Part shown: positions 34,329 through 43,354 of the stretch, piece by piece | Layout: each line of letters opens with the position of its first letter | How positions within the stretch are numbered: position 1 is the stretch's first letter | Assembly: GCA_018266255.1 (NCBI GenBank) | Contig: JAFEAT010000005.1 | Coordinates: 110,575-174,574, forward strand | DNA length: 64,000 bases | Direction: 5' to 3' | Source: Cyanobacteria bacterium SZAS-4 | GTDB lineage: Bacteria > Cyanobacteriota > Vampirovibrionia > Obscuribacterales > Obscuribacteraceae | Position numbers and translations under genes: made by a program | Notes under the pieces: generated by a model | Database searches by the model: none | Told to the model about the DNA's origin: nothing | What the model saw: only the letters and a program-made list of their open reading frames with translations

Positions 34329-35909
34329 ATGGATAGCGACTGGGACGAAATTCGGTCAGAAGCCGAACGGGCAGTGCGACGGGGCAAATTTGACGAAGCT
34401 GGTCAACTTTGGCTACAAGCTGTCACGCTCTGCAATGACATGGGCAAGTACGATTCGCGGCGCATCATTTCATTGGAAGGTCTGGCGAACGTTTACTGGC
34501 GAACAAATCAGTTTTCTGACGCGTTGCCGATTTTGGTCAAAACATTTTCCTTACATGAGGATCAACTCGGTCCCGACCACGCAGACATAGGTGTGCTCGC
34601 CAACAATCTGGCCAGGGTCTACCACACGCTTGAAAAATTCACTGAGGCGGAATCGCTCTATCAGCGCGCCTTACGCATTCAGCGAAAGGTTCTGGGCGTA
34701 GAGCACCCTGACGTCGCGGAGTTGATCAAGAATTACGCGAATCTTCTGGTAGCTTCAGGGCGCGGCTTCGAAGCTGAAGACTTGAAGGCTAGTACCGTCA
34801 GCATCAAGTCTGGAATTTGGAATCGTTCTGGACACTTCAATACAATCCAGATAGACAATCCAGATTCACTCTTTGTGCAGCCAGAGGCACCAGTAGCGCC
34901 GGTGGCGCCTGCACAGAATTCTCTAGCCGCACCGCCACAGCCAGTTCAACCAGACCCAACGGCAGAAGCTGTGGATGACGGCAGCAGGACGATTTCTGAT
35001 GATGAAATAAGCGCTGAAAGCAGCGGATTATCAAATTGGTTAAACGCACGCAAAGCGACAACATATGAGGCAGCACCTTTCGAAAAGCCTGCGCAGTGGA
35101 TCGAACTGCTATCGAAAGGCATGGAGGCGATGCAGCAAAACAACACGCTGCAAGCAGAAAACTTATTGAAGAAGGCTGTAGCAGCAACAGACACGTTCGA
35201 TCCGGCTGACCCACGCATCGCCAGCACTCTCGAACTCTATTCGGAAGCGCTGTGGAAGAATGGCAAACTAGCTGAAGCACAGCCAATTTGCGAACGCACT
35301 TTGCAATTTTACGAAGCAACTTTAGACCCCAAGCATCAAGATATTGGTGTCATTTCAAACAATCTCGCCATGCTCTATCACGCGCTGGAAAAGCCCGAAC
35401 TGGCTGAGCCTATGTACAAACGCGCACTCGATATTCGCACAGCAAATCAAGGCACGACGCATCCAGACGTAATAACGCTGCTCAACAATTACGCCAACAT
35501 GCTCTACGTCTTTCACCGCGAAGGCGAAGCGGTGAATTTGAAAAACTACATTCGTAGTCTTACTTCCGGTAAATGGAATCAAGTTGGAAAGTTCAAAGCT
35601 ATGAGTCCAGGCGTGGCAGGTGCAGGCAGTGCCAGTGCAACGGCTGCTAGCACAGGCACTGCGCAAGATCCAAGAGAAGACCAATTCGCTACGTTCTCAC
35701 GATTCATGCCCTCGATGGACAAAGTAGACTGGATCTCGCAATCTAGCGACGTCAATCCGACACTTGCAGAAAAGAAAGAAACTAACGTCAAACCAGATGC
35801 GGTCAAGCCAAAAACAGAAATGACTGAAGATGGAGAGTACAGCAACGATCCACGCGCAGTGCTAAGGAGCCTTGTAGACGGTTTCAAGAAAAAACCGGGA
35901 GAGAAGTGA
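34329..35909 (+). CDS. Kinesin-light-chain-like TPR protein with two repeated modules
   Basis: This 526-residue protein has no signal peptide and is likely cytoplasmic. It contains two copies of the same module, at residues about 1-180 and 255-425. Each has three to four 42-residue TPR units (A-L-x-I-x-x-x-x-L-G-x-x-H-P-D and L-A-N-N-L-A-x-x-Y), then a short signature S-G-x-W-N-x-x-G-x-F. Between modules lies a Pro/Ala/Gln linker. The C-terminal 100 residues are low-complexity. The gene at 57851 has the same two-module plan, and that at 45061 has similar TPRs. A small exported protein begins at the overlapping TGATG. TPR arrays bind other proteins; the partner is unknown. Confidence 0.8.
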   Translation: MDSDWDEIRSEAERAVRRGKFDEAGQLWLQAVTLCNDMGKYDSRRIISLEGLANVYWRTNQFSDALPILVKTFSLHEDQLGPDHADIGVLANNLARVYHTLEKFTEAESLYQRALRIQRKVLGVEHPDVAELIKNYANLLVASGRGFEAEDLKASTVSIKSGIWNRSGHFNTIQIDNPDSLFVQPEAPVAPVAPAQNSLAAPPQPVQPDPTAEAVDDGSRTISDDEISAESSGLSNWLNARKATTYEAAPFEKPAQWIELLSKGMEAMQQNNTLQAENLLKKAVAATDTFDPADPRIASTLELYSEALWKNGKLAEAQPICERTLQFYEATLDPKHQDIGVISNNLAMLYHALEKPELAEPMYKRALDIRTANQGTTHPDVITLLNNYANMLYVFHREGEAVNLKNYIRSLTSGKWNQVGKFKAMSPGVAGAGSASATAASTGTAQDPREDQFATFSRFMPSMDKVDWISQSSDVNPTLAEKKETNVKPDAVKPKTEMTEDGEYSNDPRAVLRSLVDGFKKKPGEK

Positions 35910-36427
35910 TGTTCCAACGCGCTCCAAGTGCAATAAAAACGCTTTCAATTCTGGTGATTTGCGCTGCCGCTACGGGACCTGCCACGCCACTGGCAGCACA
36001 CGCGGACGATAAGCACCCATCAAGCTTTGAACGAGATCTAAAACGAAGCACAGAGACAATACAAGCGCAGAAAATTGAGCGCACAAAAATGAGTTTAGAC
36101 CAGGCGGAAAAACGTGCGCTGGAAATAAGTGACGAAGCGGCCCGGCACTGTGCGGATATCAAAGAAGCTGAAGCAGCAGCTATCGGCAATGGCAGAGGTC
36201 CAATTTTTCCATTTCGAGCGTTTCGCACAGCCAATTCGACAGAAATAGAAGAGGCGAAAAAACCGTACGAAGACGAAATCGTCAACGTGCAAACGGAGAC
36301 TCGACGTAAGATCAAAGAGATTCTCAATCAAGGTCAGGAAGAGGTGGACGCGATCGAGCAGTCTGCGGCACATGTACACAAAGGCATTCACGAATTCGCA
36401 CCAGATAAGGTGCGCAAGTCGCACTAA
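35909..36427 (+). CDS. Small exported helical protein coupled to the TPR gene
   Basis: This 172-residue protein starts at the ATG of a TGATG overlap with the TPR stop, so translation is probably coupled. The signal peptide runs to A-A-H-A-D (about residue 35). The mature part is mostly charged helix (Glu, Lys, Arg, Ala), with a Gly/Phe-rich break (G-R-G-P-I-F-P-F) near residue 95. No family was recognised. Its stop overlaps tail to tail by four bases with the stop of the convergent M23 gene. Confidence 0.65.
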   Translation: MFQRAPSAIKTLSILVICAAATGPATPLAAHADDKHPSSFERDLKRSTETIQAQKIERTKMSLDQAEKRALEISDEAARHCADIKEAEAAAIGNGRGPIFPFRAFRTANSTEIEEAKKPYEDEIVNVQTETRRKIKEILNQGQEEVDAIEQSAAHVHKGIHEFAPDKVRKSH

Positions 36428-37287
36428 TAGGTGCCGCCGGCCCTGAGCTCGCGCAGGTTGCCCACTTCGGTGGCGAAGACGACCGGCATGGATTTCTCGG
36501 TGTAACCATCCAATGGCACTGTGACACAGAAATGCAAGTGCGGACGATCGGCAAATCCAGTTTTTCCAGATAATCCGATTCTGTCGCCTTTGTGCACGAT
36601 TTGACCGAGTCTGACTAGATTTCCGTGTGGTTGAAGATGGACGTACCTGGCGTAGGTTCCGTCTGAATGTTTTATTGACACCACATTCCCACAGAACTCA
36701 TACTTTTTATCGTTGCCACCAACTGTAGAGTCACCGTATGAATTGACGACGATTCCTTCGCGTGCAGCACAAACAGGTGTGCCTTCAGGCATGATGAAAT
36801 CAACGGCGTACTCGTATGGTGTTCCCTTCTGATGGCTGAAGGAGCCAAAGTAACTTTGAGAAACGAGGTGATGTTCACCCTTCTGATATGGCAACGCGTA
36901 CACATAACTGTCGTCGTGTCGTCCACCTGGTAGACCCAGCATCCAGTGGTATTTCCAGTGATATTGGAAGCGGTCTCCAGCGTTTTTTTGCGAGAATCGA
37001 ACGAGCTCAACCGGTTTTTGAAAGGAGTGCTGCAATCCATCGACCCGATAAACGAAGTGCCGTGGGCTCGACGCAGTCATATTTTCCAGGTCGAGGTCGA
37101 CACTGATCGTTGATTCAGCTATCTGTTGCGGAGGATCAAGAACCAGCCGTCCACCAGTCTCTCCGATGTCTTCCTGGTGCAGATGAATCAGATCCTCCTG
37201 CGTGCAGAGTTTGGGCGCATCGGCGCACGTCGCTTGCGTTACGGCCAATGCGAAAAGGACGAGCGCTCCAACAATTGGCTGACGCAT
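36424..37287 (-). CDS. Exported M23-family peptidase-like protein
   Basis: This 287-residue protein has a signal peptide (M-R-Q-P-I-V-G-A-L-V-L-F-A-L-A). The LytM/M23 domain (about 165-280) contains Y-A-V-D-F-I-M-P-E-G-T-P-V, V-H-L-Q-P-H-G and H-L-H-F. M23 enzymes cut peptidoglycan cross-bridges using a zinc held by H-x-x-x-D and H-x-H. Here the Asp and the later H-x-H are present, but the position of the first His is Glu, so zinc binding may be altered or absent, as in the regulatory LytM proteins. The frame is open from 37356. ATG 37287 avoids overlap with the caspase gene, whose stop is 28 bases upstream, so the two probably form an operon. Confidence 0.75.
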   Translation of the reverse strand: MRQPIVGALVLFALAVTQATCADAPKLCTQEDLIHLHQEDIGETGGRLVLDPPQQIAESTISVDLDLENMTASSPRHFVYRVDGLQHSFQKPVELVRFSQKNAGDRFQYHWKYHWMLGLPGGRHDDSYVYALPYQKGEHHLVSQSYFGSFSHQKGTPYEYAVDFIMPEGTPVCAAREGIVVNSYGDSTVGGNDKKYEFCGNVVSIKHSDGTYARYVHLQPHGNLVRLGQIVHKGDRIGLSGKTGFADRPHLHFCVTVPLDGYTEKSMPVVFATEVGNLRELRAGGTY

Positions 37288-37315
37288 CGTCCTTACAAGT
37301 TGATGACTGAGTTGC

Positions 37316-39025
37316 TTAATGGGTTGCTTGACCTGGTCTACTTGCTTCGGGCTCAAGTGCGGGACTTGGGTTGACCGCTGGCGCTCCGATAACTAGGTCG
37401 GCACCTTGCCACTTACTTTTCAGAACTGGAGTTTGCAACACACCGCGCTCACGCAGAACTTCTTCTTGAACTTTGCCCTTCATGAAATCGAAGGCTTCGC
37501 CAAGGTTTGGCTTGGACTTCAATCCTTCCATCAGGTATTTTGTGAAAACGCTGTTTTGATCTTTCTTCGATTCCCATGAAACCTGATTAGGCATACTGGA
37601 TGAGATGACGAGTTGACCTGTACCTTGAGCGATGTCGTCAGCGTTTACATTGGTCGTGCGCGACAATCCCTTACTGTCAGCCACTGTGGTGGCGCCGCTG
37701 TGGCATGCATCTAACACGAGAACGATTCGATCAGAGTGCACACGACCTTTGATGATGCGGGTCAAGTCTTGCATTGGTAGACCTGATGCGTACAAGTTAT
37801 CCACTTCAGTGTCGTGGGCGAGAAGGTAATTGACACCACCGACGTCCATGTCCGAAGCGCTACCATGGCTCGAGATGTAGATCACAACGAGGTCGTCTGG
37901 ATTCGCTACACGAGGCAACCATTTGTCGCCGAGTTCAGAGAGAATGTGACCGCGAGTAGCATCTTCGTCCACTAGAAGTTTGATGTGGTCCTTCTTGAAT
38001 CCAGCGCTGGCAATGAGGAAGTCATAGAAATCCTTCGCATCCTTCGATGGATAGCGCAGATTCAAAGTTGAATCTTTGAACTTACTGATACCAACAATCA
38101 AAGCCCACTTGTCGCGAATCGGACGATTAGCTGGAACTGCAGGAGCAACATCTTCTGCAACCGGCTGTTCATCAACATTCTTCTTGACTGAGCGCGATGA
38201 TCCTGAATTCTTTTTGCTTTCCTTCAGCAATCGTTGCTGTTCCAATTTGGCTTCAGCCAATTGCTGACGTTCCTGGCGCTCCTTCTCTAACTTCGCTTCC
38301 ACTGCGGCTTCACGAGCAGCTAGTTCAGCTTGTTTCTTTTCAAAAGCACGCAACTGGGCAGAGGTAGGACCAGCTGGTGTTGCAGGAGTCGATACTGGAG
38401 TGCTGACTGGAACAGTTGTTGCTATCGTAGTCGTAGCAGTGGTCGTCGTAGCAGGTTTTGAACGTCCCTTCTTTACTGGAACAGGAGGGTTCAAAGCCAA
38501 TTGCTCGGCCGCAAGCTTTTCAGCCGCCAGCTTCTCGGCATCGGCCTTAGCTTTGGCGATTTTAGCTTCATCCTTTTTCTTCTTATCTGCTATCGCTTGA
38601 ATGCAAAATTTCTTGTTCGTGGAAGCGATGTCGTTATCAGGATCTAGACGTATAGCCGAATCGAAATCGACAATGGCTTCGTCGTATTTGTTCTTGTTGG
38701 AGTACAACAATCCACGGCCCAAGAAGTATTTGGGATTGTTCGAATCAAGAGTGATGGCCTGGTTAAAGTCGCTCAACGCCTTGTCAGGCTGCCCCAAACT
38801 GTTGTAGGTGACACCACGCAGATAATAGGTTTCAGCGGAACGTCCACTGCCGTTGATCAAGTCAGTGAACATCATTCGCGCTTCGTCGAAACGACCCGTT
38901 TGGTACATGCGCTTTGCTTTTTCCAGAGTCGAATGCTCGCTCTCATACCATTCGGAATGCGCGGGAGCCTGGCTGATCGAGACTACACACATACTTAAAA
39001 GCGTGCTAAGAAAAAAGCGTTTCAT
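37316..39025 (-). CDS. Exported caspase-like (C14) protease with TPR repeats
   Basis: This 569-residue protein has a signal peptide (M-K-R-F-F-L-S-T-L-L-S-M then A-P-A-H-S). Three TPR units lie at about 32-135. A charged Ala/Lys/Glu-rich region with a Thr/Pro linker (150-300) leads to a p20 caspase domain (about 305-480). The catalytic dyad is complete: His387 in S-S-H-G and Cys441 in D-A-C-H-S-G. Bacterial metacaspase-like enzymes cleave after Arg/Lys and have been tied to stress and programmed death in Cyanobacteria, mostly as cytoplasmic proteins. The export signal and the downstream M23 gene suggest a cell-envelope role here, which is an inference. Confidence 0.85.
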   Translation of the reverse strand: MKRFFLSTLLSMCVVSISQAPAHSEWYESEHSTLEKAKRMYQTGRFDEARMMFTDLINGSGRSAETYYLRGVTYNSLGQPDKALSDFNQAITLDSNNPKYFLGRGLLYSNKNKYDEAIVDFDSAIRLDPDNDIASTNKKFCIQAIADKKKKDEAKIAKAKADAEKLAAEKLAAEQLALNPPVPVKKGRSKPATTTTATTTIATTVPVSTPVSTPATPAGPTSAQLRAFEKKQAELAAREAAVEAKLEKERQERQQLAEAKLEQQRLLKESKKNSGSSRSVKKNVDEQPVAEDVAPAVPANRPIRDKWALIVGISKFKDSTLNLRYPSKDAKDFYDFLIASAGFKKDHIKLLVDEDATRGHILSELGDKWLPRVANPDDLVVIYISSHGSASDMDVGGVNYLLAHDTEVDNLYASGLPMQDLTRIIKGRVHSDRIVLVLDACHSGATTVADSKGLSRTTNVNADDIAQGTGQLVISSSMPNQVSWESKKDQNSVFTKYLMEGLKSKPNLGEAFDFMKGKVQEEVLRERGVLQTPVLKSKWQGADLVIGAPAVNPSPALEPEASRPGQATH

Positions 39026-39357
39026 TGTCCTTCCAACTGAGTCTGAAGTAGGTTGGATTCAGGCGGGCAACGCTGCCACATACCTTATCCAAGGTTATCT
39101 TACTGGATCCCCGATTCGAATTAGGAGGGAGTTCCGATAAGGTTCGCTTACTCCTTCATTAAAATCCGAATCGCGGTTTTGCGCCACTTTCGACCGAATC
39201 TGAGGGGCGACTGATGTGCTTTCTCACTTTTCTCTCTGAATAGGCTAATATTGGGCGTCCGAACCGATAGAGCAGCGCCGATGGGCGCCCGGTTTGGCGT
39301 CAGATCCCATAGAGTCGAGGGGCCCTCCCCCGATGAACCCAGGAAATCAAGGCAACC
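39026..39357. promoter_or_regulatory. Divergent region with a two-stem leader ahead of the MFS gene
   Basis: No gene is seen in these 332 bases. Near the MFS start the outer stem ccgaaccg/cggtttgg (39259-39266, 39290-39297, with one G-T pair) encloses an inner hairpin gcgcc/ggcgc (39275-39279, 39284-39288). Further on is gaggg-gc-ccctc (39318-39329). These could be an RNA leader or an operator pair. No known riboswitch consensus was matched. The caspase promoter should lie in 39030-39200. Confidence 0.4.
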
Positions 39358-40695
39358 ATGGTCCATCTCAACACCGAAAATGTTTCGACAGCACCGACAA
39401 ATTTGCGCTCGGGCGGCAATTACAGATGGGTCATGATCGCGCTGGGCTTCGCCATCACTATGATTTGCTACTTCGACCGTTCAGCTCTCTCGTGGGCAAT
39501 CACACCGATTAAGGCAGAATTTGGCTTCACAGACCAGGATTTCGGCTTTATTGCTGGAGCGTTCGGCATCGGCTACATGGTCATGACCGTCGGAGGCGGC
39601 ATTATCGTAGACAAATGGGGCGCTCACAAGGTGTGGCCCGCAGCGGCTATCTTGTGGTCGGCATGTACTGCCCTGATGGGCATCGCCAGTAGTTTTTGGG
39701 TTCTTTTCCTATTTAGAACGATGCTGGGAATCGCTGAAGGTCCGCACTTTCCGGCCTTGACCAGAGTCGTGGCAGACTGGCTACCCAGTTCGGAACGAGG
39801 AAGAGCCACAGCCATTGGACTTTCAGCCGTTCCCATTTCGATGGTGGTGGGCGGTCCGCTGTTATCAAACATGGTGGCAACGCTTGGCTGGAAAGTAATG
39901 TTCGCCATTCTGGGCTGCCTTGGCATAGCCTGGGCGGTAATCTGGTTCATCGTTTTCAGGGATTACCCTGAAGAATGTAAGCAAGTCTCCGACGAAGAAT
40001 TGAAATACATTCGCGAAGGAAGAATTTCAGATAGAAAGCAAACTTCTGAAGCAATCAGGCAGCATGAGCTGAAAGAAGGCACCACGACGTGGCGCTTCAT
40101 GCTCTTAAATCCATCGCTAATGTCTAACAACATCGCATTCTTTTCTTTCGGTTATTTACTCTTCTTCGCGCTGAACTGGCTCCCTGGTTATCTTGAACAA
40201 ACATACGCGCTGCACGTGAAGGAAGCTGGATATTACTCGATCGCGCCCTGGTCAACTGCGGCAGTTTTGATGCTCGGTGGCGGTCGGCTCTCTGACTATC
40301 TTTTCCAAAAAACTGGCAGCTACAGAACTTCGCGCACTCATATGATTTGGATATGTCAATTAGCTTCGGCTTTGTGCTTCATCCCGCTTATGTTCCACCC
40401 ATCACTGGAACTAGCTATGACTATGATTTCTTTAGGAATCGGGCTGGGAATGATGCCTAACGCAGCGTTCTACACGCTGAACTGCGATCTGGCTAAGGAC
40501 AGAGCCGGCACCAGCCTCGGTATCATGGACTGCTTTTTTGCCCTGGCTGGAATTTTAGCGCCATCGATAACCGGCATGATTGCTACTGCCACTCACAGCT
40601 TCTCTGCTGCGTTTGGTGTCTTAATTGCCTTCTCACTTATTTCAGTTGTAGGCGTGGTCGTGTTCCAAAGGCCAGACAAGCAAGCAATTATATAG
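39358..40695 (+). CDS. MFS transporter, anion:cation symporter (ACS) type
   Basis: This 445-residue protein has 12 hydrophobic segments in two six-helix halves. The signature G-x-x-x-D-K-W-G (about 80-87) lies between helices 2 and 3, with C-Y-F-D-R-S in helix 1, R-T-M-L-G-I-A-E-G-P-H-F-P (about 120-132) and E-R-G-R-A-T-A-I (about 143-150). These features fit the ACS family (hexuronate, glucarate, phthalate or other organic anion import). Substrate is not determinable. It is preceded by a structured leader and stands alone, with a ttaggggg/cccctaa inverted repeat downstream (40721-40738). Confidence 0.85.
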   Translation: MVHLNTENVSTAPTNLRSGGNYRWVMIALGFAITMICYFDRSALSWAITPIKAEFGFTDQDFGFIAGAFGIGYMVMTVGGGIIVDKWGAHKVWPAAAILWSACTALMGIASSFWVLFLFRTMLGIAEGPHFPALTRVVADWLPSSERGRATAIGLSAVPISMVVGGPLLSNMVATLGWKVMFAILGCLGIAWAVIWFIVFRDYPEECKQVSDEELKYIREGRISDRKQTSEAIRQHELKEGTTTWRFMLLNPSLMSNNIAFFSFGYLLFFALNWLPGYLEQTYALHVKEAGYYSIAPWSTAAVLMLGGGRLSDYLFQKTGSYRTSRTHMIWICQLASALCFIPLMFHPSLELAMTMISLGIGLGMMPNAAFYTLNCDLAKDRAGTSLGIMDCFFALAGILAPSITGMIATATHSFSAAFGVLIAFSLISVVGVVVFQRPDKQAII

Positions 40696-40812
40696 GTCTG
40701 CACATCAGACAAAAATTCTTTTAGGGGGATACCCCTAACGCTGGATGTAACGCATCTCATGAGTCGCTACTATTTGGGCAGTTGGAAGCGAACGGCATTT
40801 GAGGCGGGAATT

Positions 40813-41295
40813 ATGAAGGTCAAGATTGAAGTTCAAGCAGAGAACAGAGACGAAGCAGAAATCGCTGAAGTCGAACTCGAGCACATCATGAGCTTGGTTG
40901 CCAGCAACCACGAAGCACCTAGCGACATTCTCAGCGTTATGAGCAAGGCGAAATCCACAGGAGTTCTTATGGAAGTGGCTGAAAATCCTAATACCGATTT
41001 AGAGACACTTGAAAAGTTGATAGTGGACAAGAGCCCAGAAGTGCGGGCGTCGGTTGCACAGCACCCGAACGCGATTACATTCGTATGGAAATTGGCAACA
41101 GATGAAAGCCCGCTTGTGCGCTATTGCCTCGCGATGAATCCAAATTTTCCTGAACACGTTTATCAAGCACTGGCAAAAGACGAGAACGAAAGAGTCGCAC
41201 GCAGAGCCAGGAGAACGCTCTCTAAGCTCAATGAAGCTGACAGTTTGATGGGCAACATTGCACACTTCTTTAGTGCACGACGCAAAGCAAGCTAG
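40813..41295 (+). CDS. LRV/HEAT-like repeat protein
   Basis: This 160-residue protein contains about three 24-residue units of the leucine-rich-variant type: [VL]-A-x-N-P-N-T-D-x-x-x-L-x-x-L, P-E-V-R-A-S-V-A-Q-H-P-N and P-L-V-R-Y-C-L-A-M-N-P-N, then R-V-A-R-R-A. Such arrays form alpha solenoids; some carry an iron-sulfur cluster, but the cysteine set is missing here. ATG 40813 follows GAGGCGGG and is preferred over the earlier in-frame ATG at 40759. It converges with the matrixin gene, with two bases between the stops. Confidence 0.65.
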   Translation: MKVKIEVQAENRDEAEIAEVELEHIMSLVASNHEAPSDILSVMSKAKSTGVLMEVAENPNTDLETLEKLIVDKSPEVRASVAQHPNAITFVWKLATDESPLVRYCLAMNPNFPEHVYQALAKDENERVARRARRTLSKLNEADSLMGNIAHFFSARRKAS

Positions 41296-41297
41296 AA

Positions 41298-42674
41298 CTA
41301 TCGCGGATACTGCGGTGGATAAGGTTGCTGTTGCGGATACGGCTGCTGGTAGGGCGGTTGGTAGGGCGGTTGGTACGGCTGCTGGTACGGCTGCTGTTGC
41401 GGATAAGGCTGCTGCGGGTACGGCGACTGTTGCGGATACGGCTGTTGATACGGCTGCTGAAACGCTGGAGGTGAACTTTGTCCGCCGTAGCCCTGACCTT
41501 GCGGGTATCCCATTTGAGGTGGTGACTGCGAAAATGATGGCACGGCTGGTCTATTGTTCATTCCAAACTGTGATTGTTGCGCTACAGGCATCGTTGCATA
41601 CAAGCGCGTAATAGTCATTTTGTCGCGATGTGAAAGTGCCGGCAATTGCCGCGCCGAAGACGAGAAATACATTGTGTCAGAAGAATTTGCGGAGTGTCCG
41701 CCAAGTCCGAAAGCGTGTCCGATTTCGTGCAAACAAACGGCTTTCAACTGATCGTCGGACAACGGTTTGCCATCTTCACGGCTAACAGTTAAGAGAATGA
41801 TATCCGCGCTGCGAATATTACCGATCATCGATCCTGGCGTTGGCGCCTGCATAACACGCGTGATTCCTTGCTCCAGGTGCACGCCGTCATGAGCCGACAC
41901 CTTGTTCGGATTGTTTGTCCACTGAATTGTGATATCAGCTTGCTTGGGTTTGAACACAAGCTGTACCGGCAGTAAGCCACCACTCGCTCTGTTCCATGCT
42001 TCGAAAGAGTCTTGCAGCATGCGCATGCTGTCTGCGGGCACTCCGAAAATGCCGTCAGATTTTTCCACAAAAATTTTCAGAGGAAAGCTTGTGCGGGGCC
42101 AGCGACCAGCACCGTGTTGCTGCACCAGTGAGTCGAGATAGTCTGGACCGCGAATACTTTGAGATGCGTTGAAACCCGCTTGCTCCCCAAGTTTCTTCGC
42201 CAATCCTTCGGCTTCCTGTCTCCGTTTTGCATCATTTGGATTTGTCTGGATATATTTTTGAATCCACTCTCTTGCTTTGTCGTAGTCGCCGAGATCCTTG
42301 TAAGCTAGAGCAACGTTCCAGGTAAGTTCATCGACGAACTTGGGATCAAACTGCATCGCCAGTTGGTCCTCTTTGATCGCCCCTTCCAGGTCGCCCAACT
42401 GGTGATCGACAAATCCAAGCGAAGAATGAACATTGCCCGAGTTCAGAGTCGGATCGTAAGTCGCAGCCTCTTTTAAAAGCTTTCTCGCTTCAACAAATTT
42501 CTTCGCTGATATGAGTGGCTGAGCTTGCGAGAGCAATTGATAAACGCGGTCATCTTTTGCGGCGGTGCTCATCTCGCTTGGATCTTCCGCGTGAGCACTA
42601 CCAGAAAACAGCAAGCTTGTGCTTACTAAAAGCAGTGCAATTAAACAAAGCCAAGATGATCTCAATACGTTCAA
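41298..42674 (-). CDS. Exported TPR metalloprotease, matrixin-like, with Pro/Gln/Tyr tail
   Basis: This 458-residue protein has a signal peptide ending A-H-A-E. Two to three TPR units follow (about 40-165), then a zinc protease domain (about 195-360) and a low-complexity tail of Y-P-Q-Q and Q-P-Y units (about 385-458). The zinc motif is H-E-I-G-H-A-F-G-L-G-G-H, one residue longer than the classic matrixin H-E-x-x-H-x-x-G-x-x-H, and is followed by T-M-Y-F-S for the Met-turn. Upstream L-H-E and the A-D-I-x-L strand fit a matrixin/M57 fold. It probably cleaves proteins outside the cytoplasm. The tail may bind the cell wall or other surfaces (inference). Confidence 0.85.
   Translation of the reverse strand: MNVLRSSWLCLIALLLVSTSLLFSGSAHAEDPSEMSTAAKDDRVYQLLSQAQPLISAKKFVEARKLLKEAATYDPTLNSGNVHSSLGFVDHQLGDLEGAIKEDQLAMQFDPKFVDELTWNVALAYKDLGDYDKAREWIQKYIQTNPNDAKRRQEAEGLAKKLGEQAGFNASQSIRGPDYLDSLVQQHGAGRWPRTSFPLKIFVEKSDGIFGVPADSMRMLQDSFEAWNRASGGLLPVQLVFKPKQADITIQWTNNPNKVSAHDGVHLEQGITRVMQAPTPGSMIGNIRSADIILLTVSREDGKPLSDDQLKAVCLHEIGHAFGLGGHSANSSDTMYFSSSARQLPALSHRDKMTITRLYATMPVAQQSQFGMNNRPAVPSFSQSPPQMGYPQGQGYGGQSSPPAFQQPYQQPYPQQSPYPQQPYPQQQPYQQPYQPPYQPPYQQPYPQQQPYPPQYPR
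41301..41480 (-). repeat. Pro/Gln/Tyr coding repeat at the matrixin C-terminus
   Basis: The DNA repeats a short unit that encodes [QP]-P-Y-[PQ]-Q-[QP] on the minus strand, giving the plus-strand ggctgctggta/ggttggtaggg pattern. Similar adjacent copies point to recent slippage or expansion, unlike the diverged heptads at 30404-30949. Confidence 0.75.
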
Positions 42675-42690
42675 AACCTCACAAGACAGG

Positions 42691-43263
42691 CTACACGTCT
42701 TCTATTGGAACGATCGCAAAATAATCTTCCGAGTAAACGAATTCACCTTTCTCCAGACCGTCGGCAAATTCTTGAATCCATTCTTCGAAACTTTTGGCTA
42801 ATAAATTTCTTTCTGCTGCGTCATGCCACATTGAAATTATCTGTCCATATGTGCCACCAGGGGCAGGATCACAGTCGAGACAAGAATGATTGCCGCTTCC
42901 GTCATAGGTGAGTGGAATCCACTTCGGGTTCCACCAATCAGCGCGAATACCAGGATCAGGCTCTGACTCGAAATCAACGAACATTTCCTTGTCCAACAAG
43001 TCTTTCCAAACTGTCCATTCGGAATAGATCTGATCCAGTTTGAGGAAAGTGGTGCCTCTCATGAAAGAGGGACTCTCGTCATCCTGACCGTTATGAATGG
43101 CATAAAAATCTCGCATCGCTTGTGGAAACTTTATCCCAAGCTTTTTCTCGGTGTCGTCGAGTTCGGCTGTTGATGCACCCGGAAAGAGCCCCTTACGTAC
43201 ATCTGGAGCGTTTTTGTCGAGCCAATTTTCGAAGCGCTTCCACTCTGTTTTCAACTTCAACAC
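42691..43263 (-). CDS. SMI1/KNR4 family protein
   Basis: This 190-residue protein shows the SMI1/KNR4 pattern: a W-x-x-x-E-x-x-L-like N-terminus, the segment G-A-S-x-A-E-L-D-D-T-E-K-K-L-G-I-K-F-P (about 29-47), D-F-Y-A-I-H-N-G-Q-D (about 52-61), and later W-I-P-L-T-Y-D-G-S-G-N-H (about 115-126) with L-D-C-D-P-A-P-G-G. In bacteria such proteins are often immunity proteins in polymorphic-toxin systems, but many are stand-alone. No toxin gene is adjacent, so an immunity role is not supported here. Confidence 0.8.
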   Translation of the reverse strand: MLKLKTEWKRFENWLDKNAPDVRKGLFPGASTAELDDTEKKLGIKFPQAMRDFYAIHNGQDDESPSFMRGTTFLKLDQIYSEWTVWKDLLDKEMFVDFESEPDPGIRADWWNPKWIPLTYDGSGNHSCLDCDPAPGGTYGQIISMWHDAAERNLLAKSFEEWIQEFADGLEKGEFVYSEDYFAIVPIEDV

Positions 43264-43354
43264 CTATTAGTTAGCGAGCCTGCAGACGAGGATCGATCAT
43301 ACATCAACGAATGATGGACTCTACTCACTGTACCAACGAAGACGAAAAACAAAA

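Noticed and set aside
41301..41480. Tandem ggctgctggta-like DNA repeats
   Set aside because: They encode the Pro/Gln/Tyr tail of the matrixin-like protease on the minus strand.
42691..43263. Immunity protein of a polymorphic toxin locus
   Set aside because: SMI1/KNR4 fold alone is not enough; no toxin or secretion gene is nearby.
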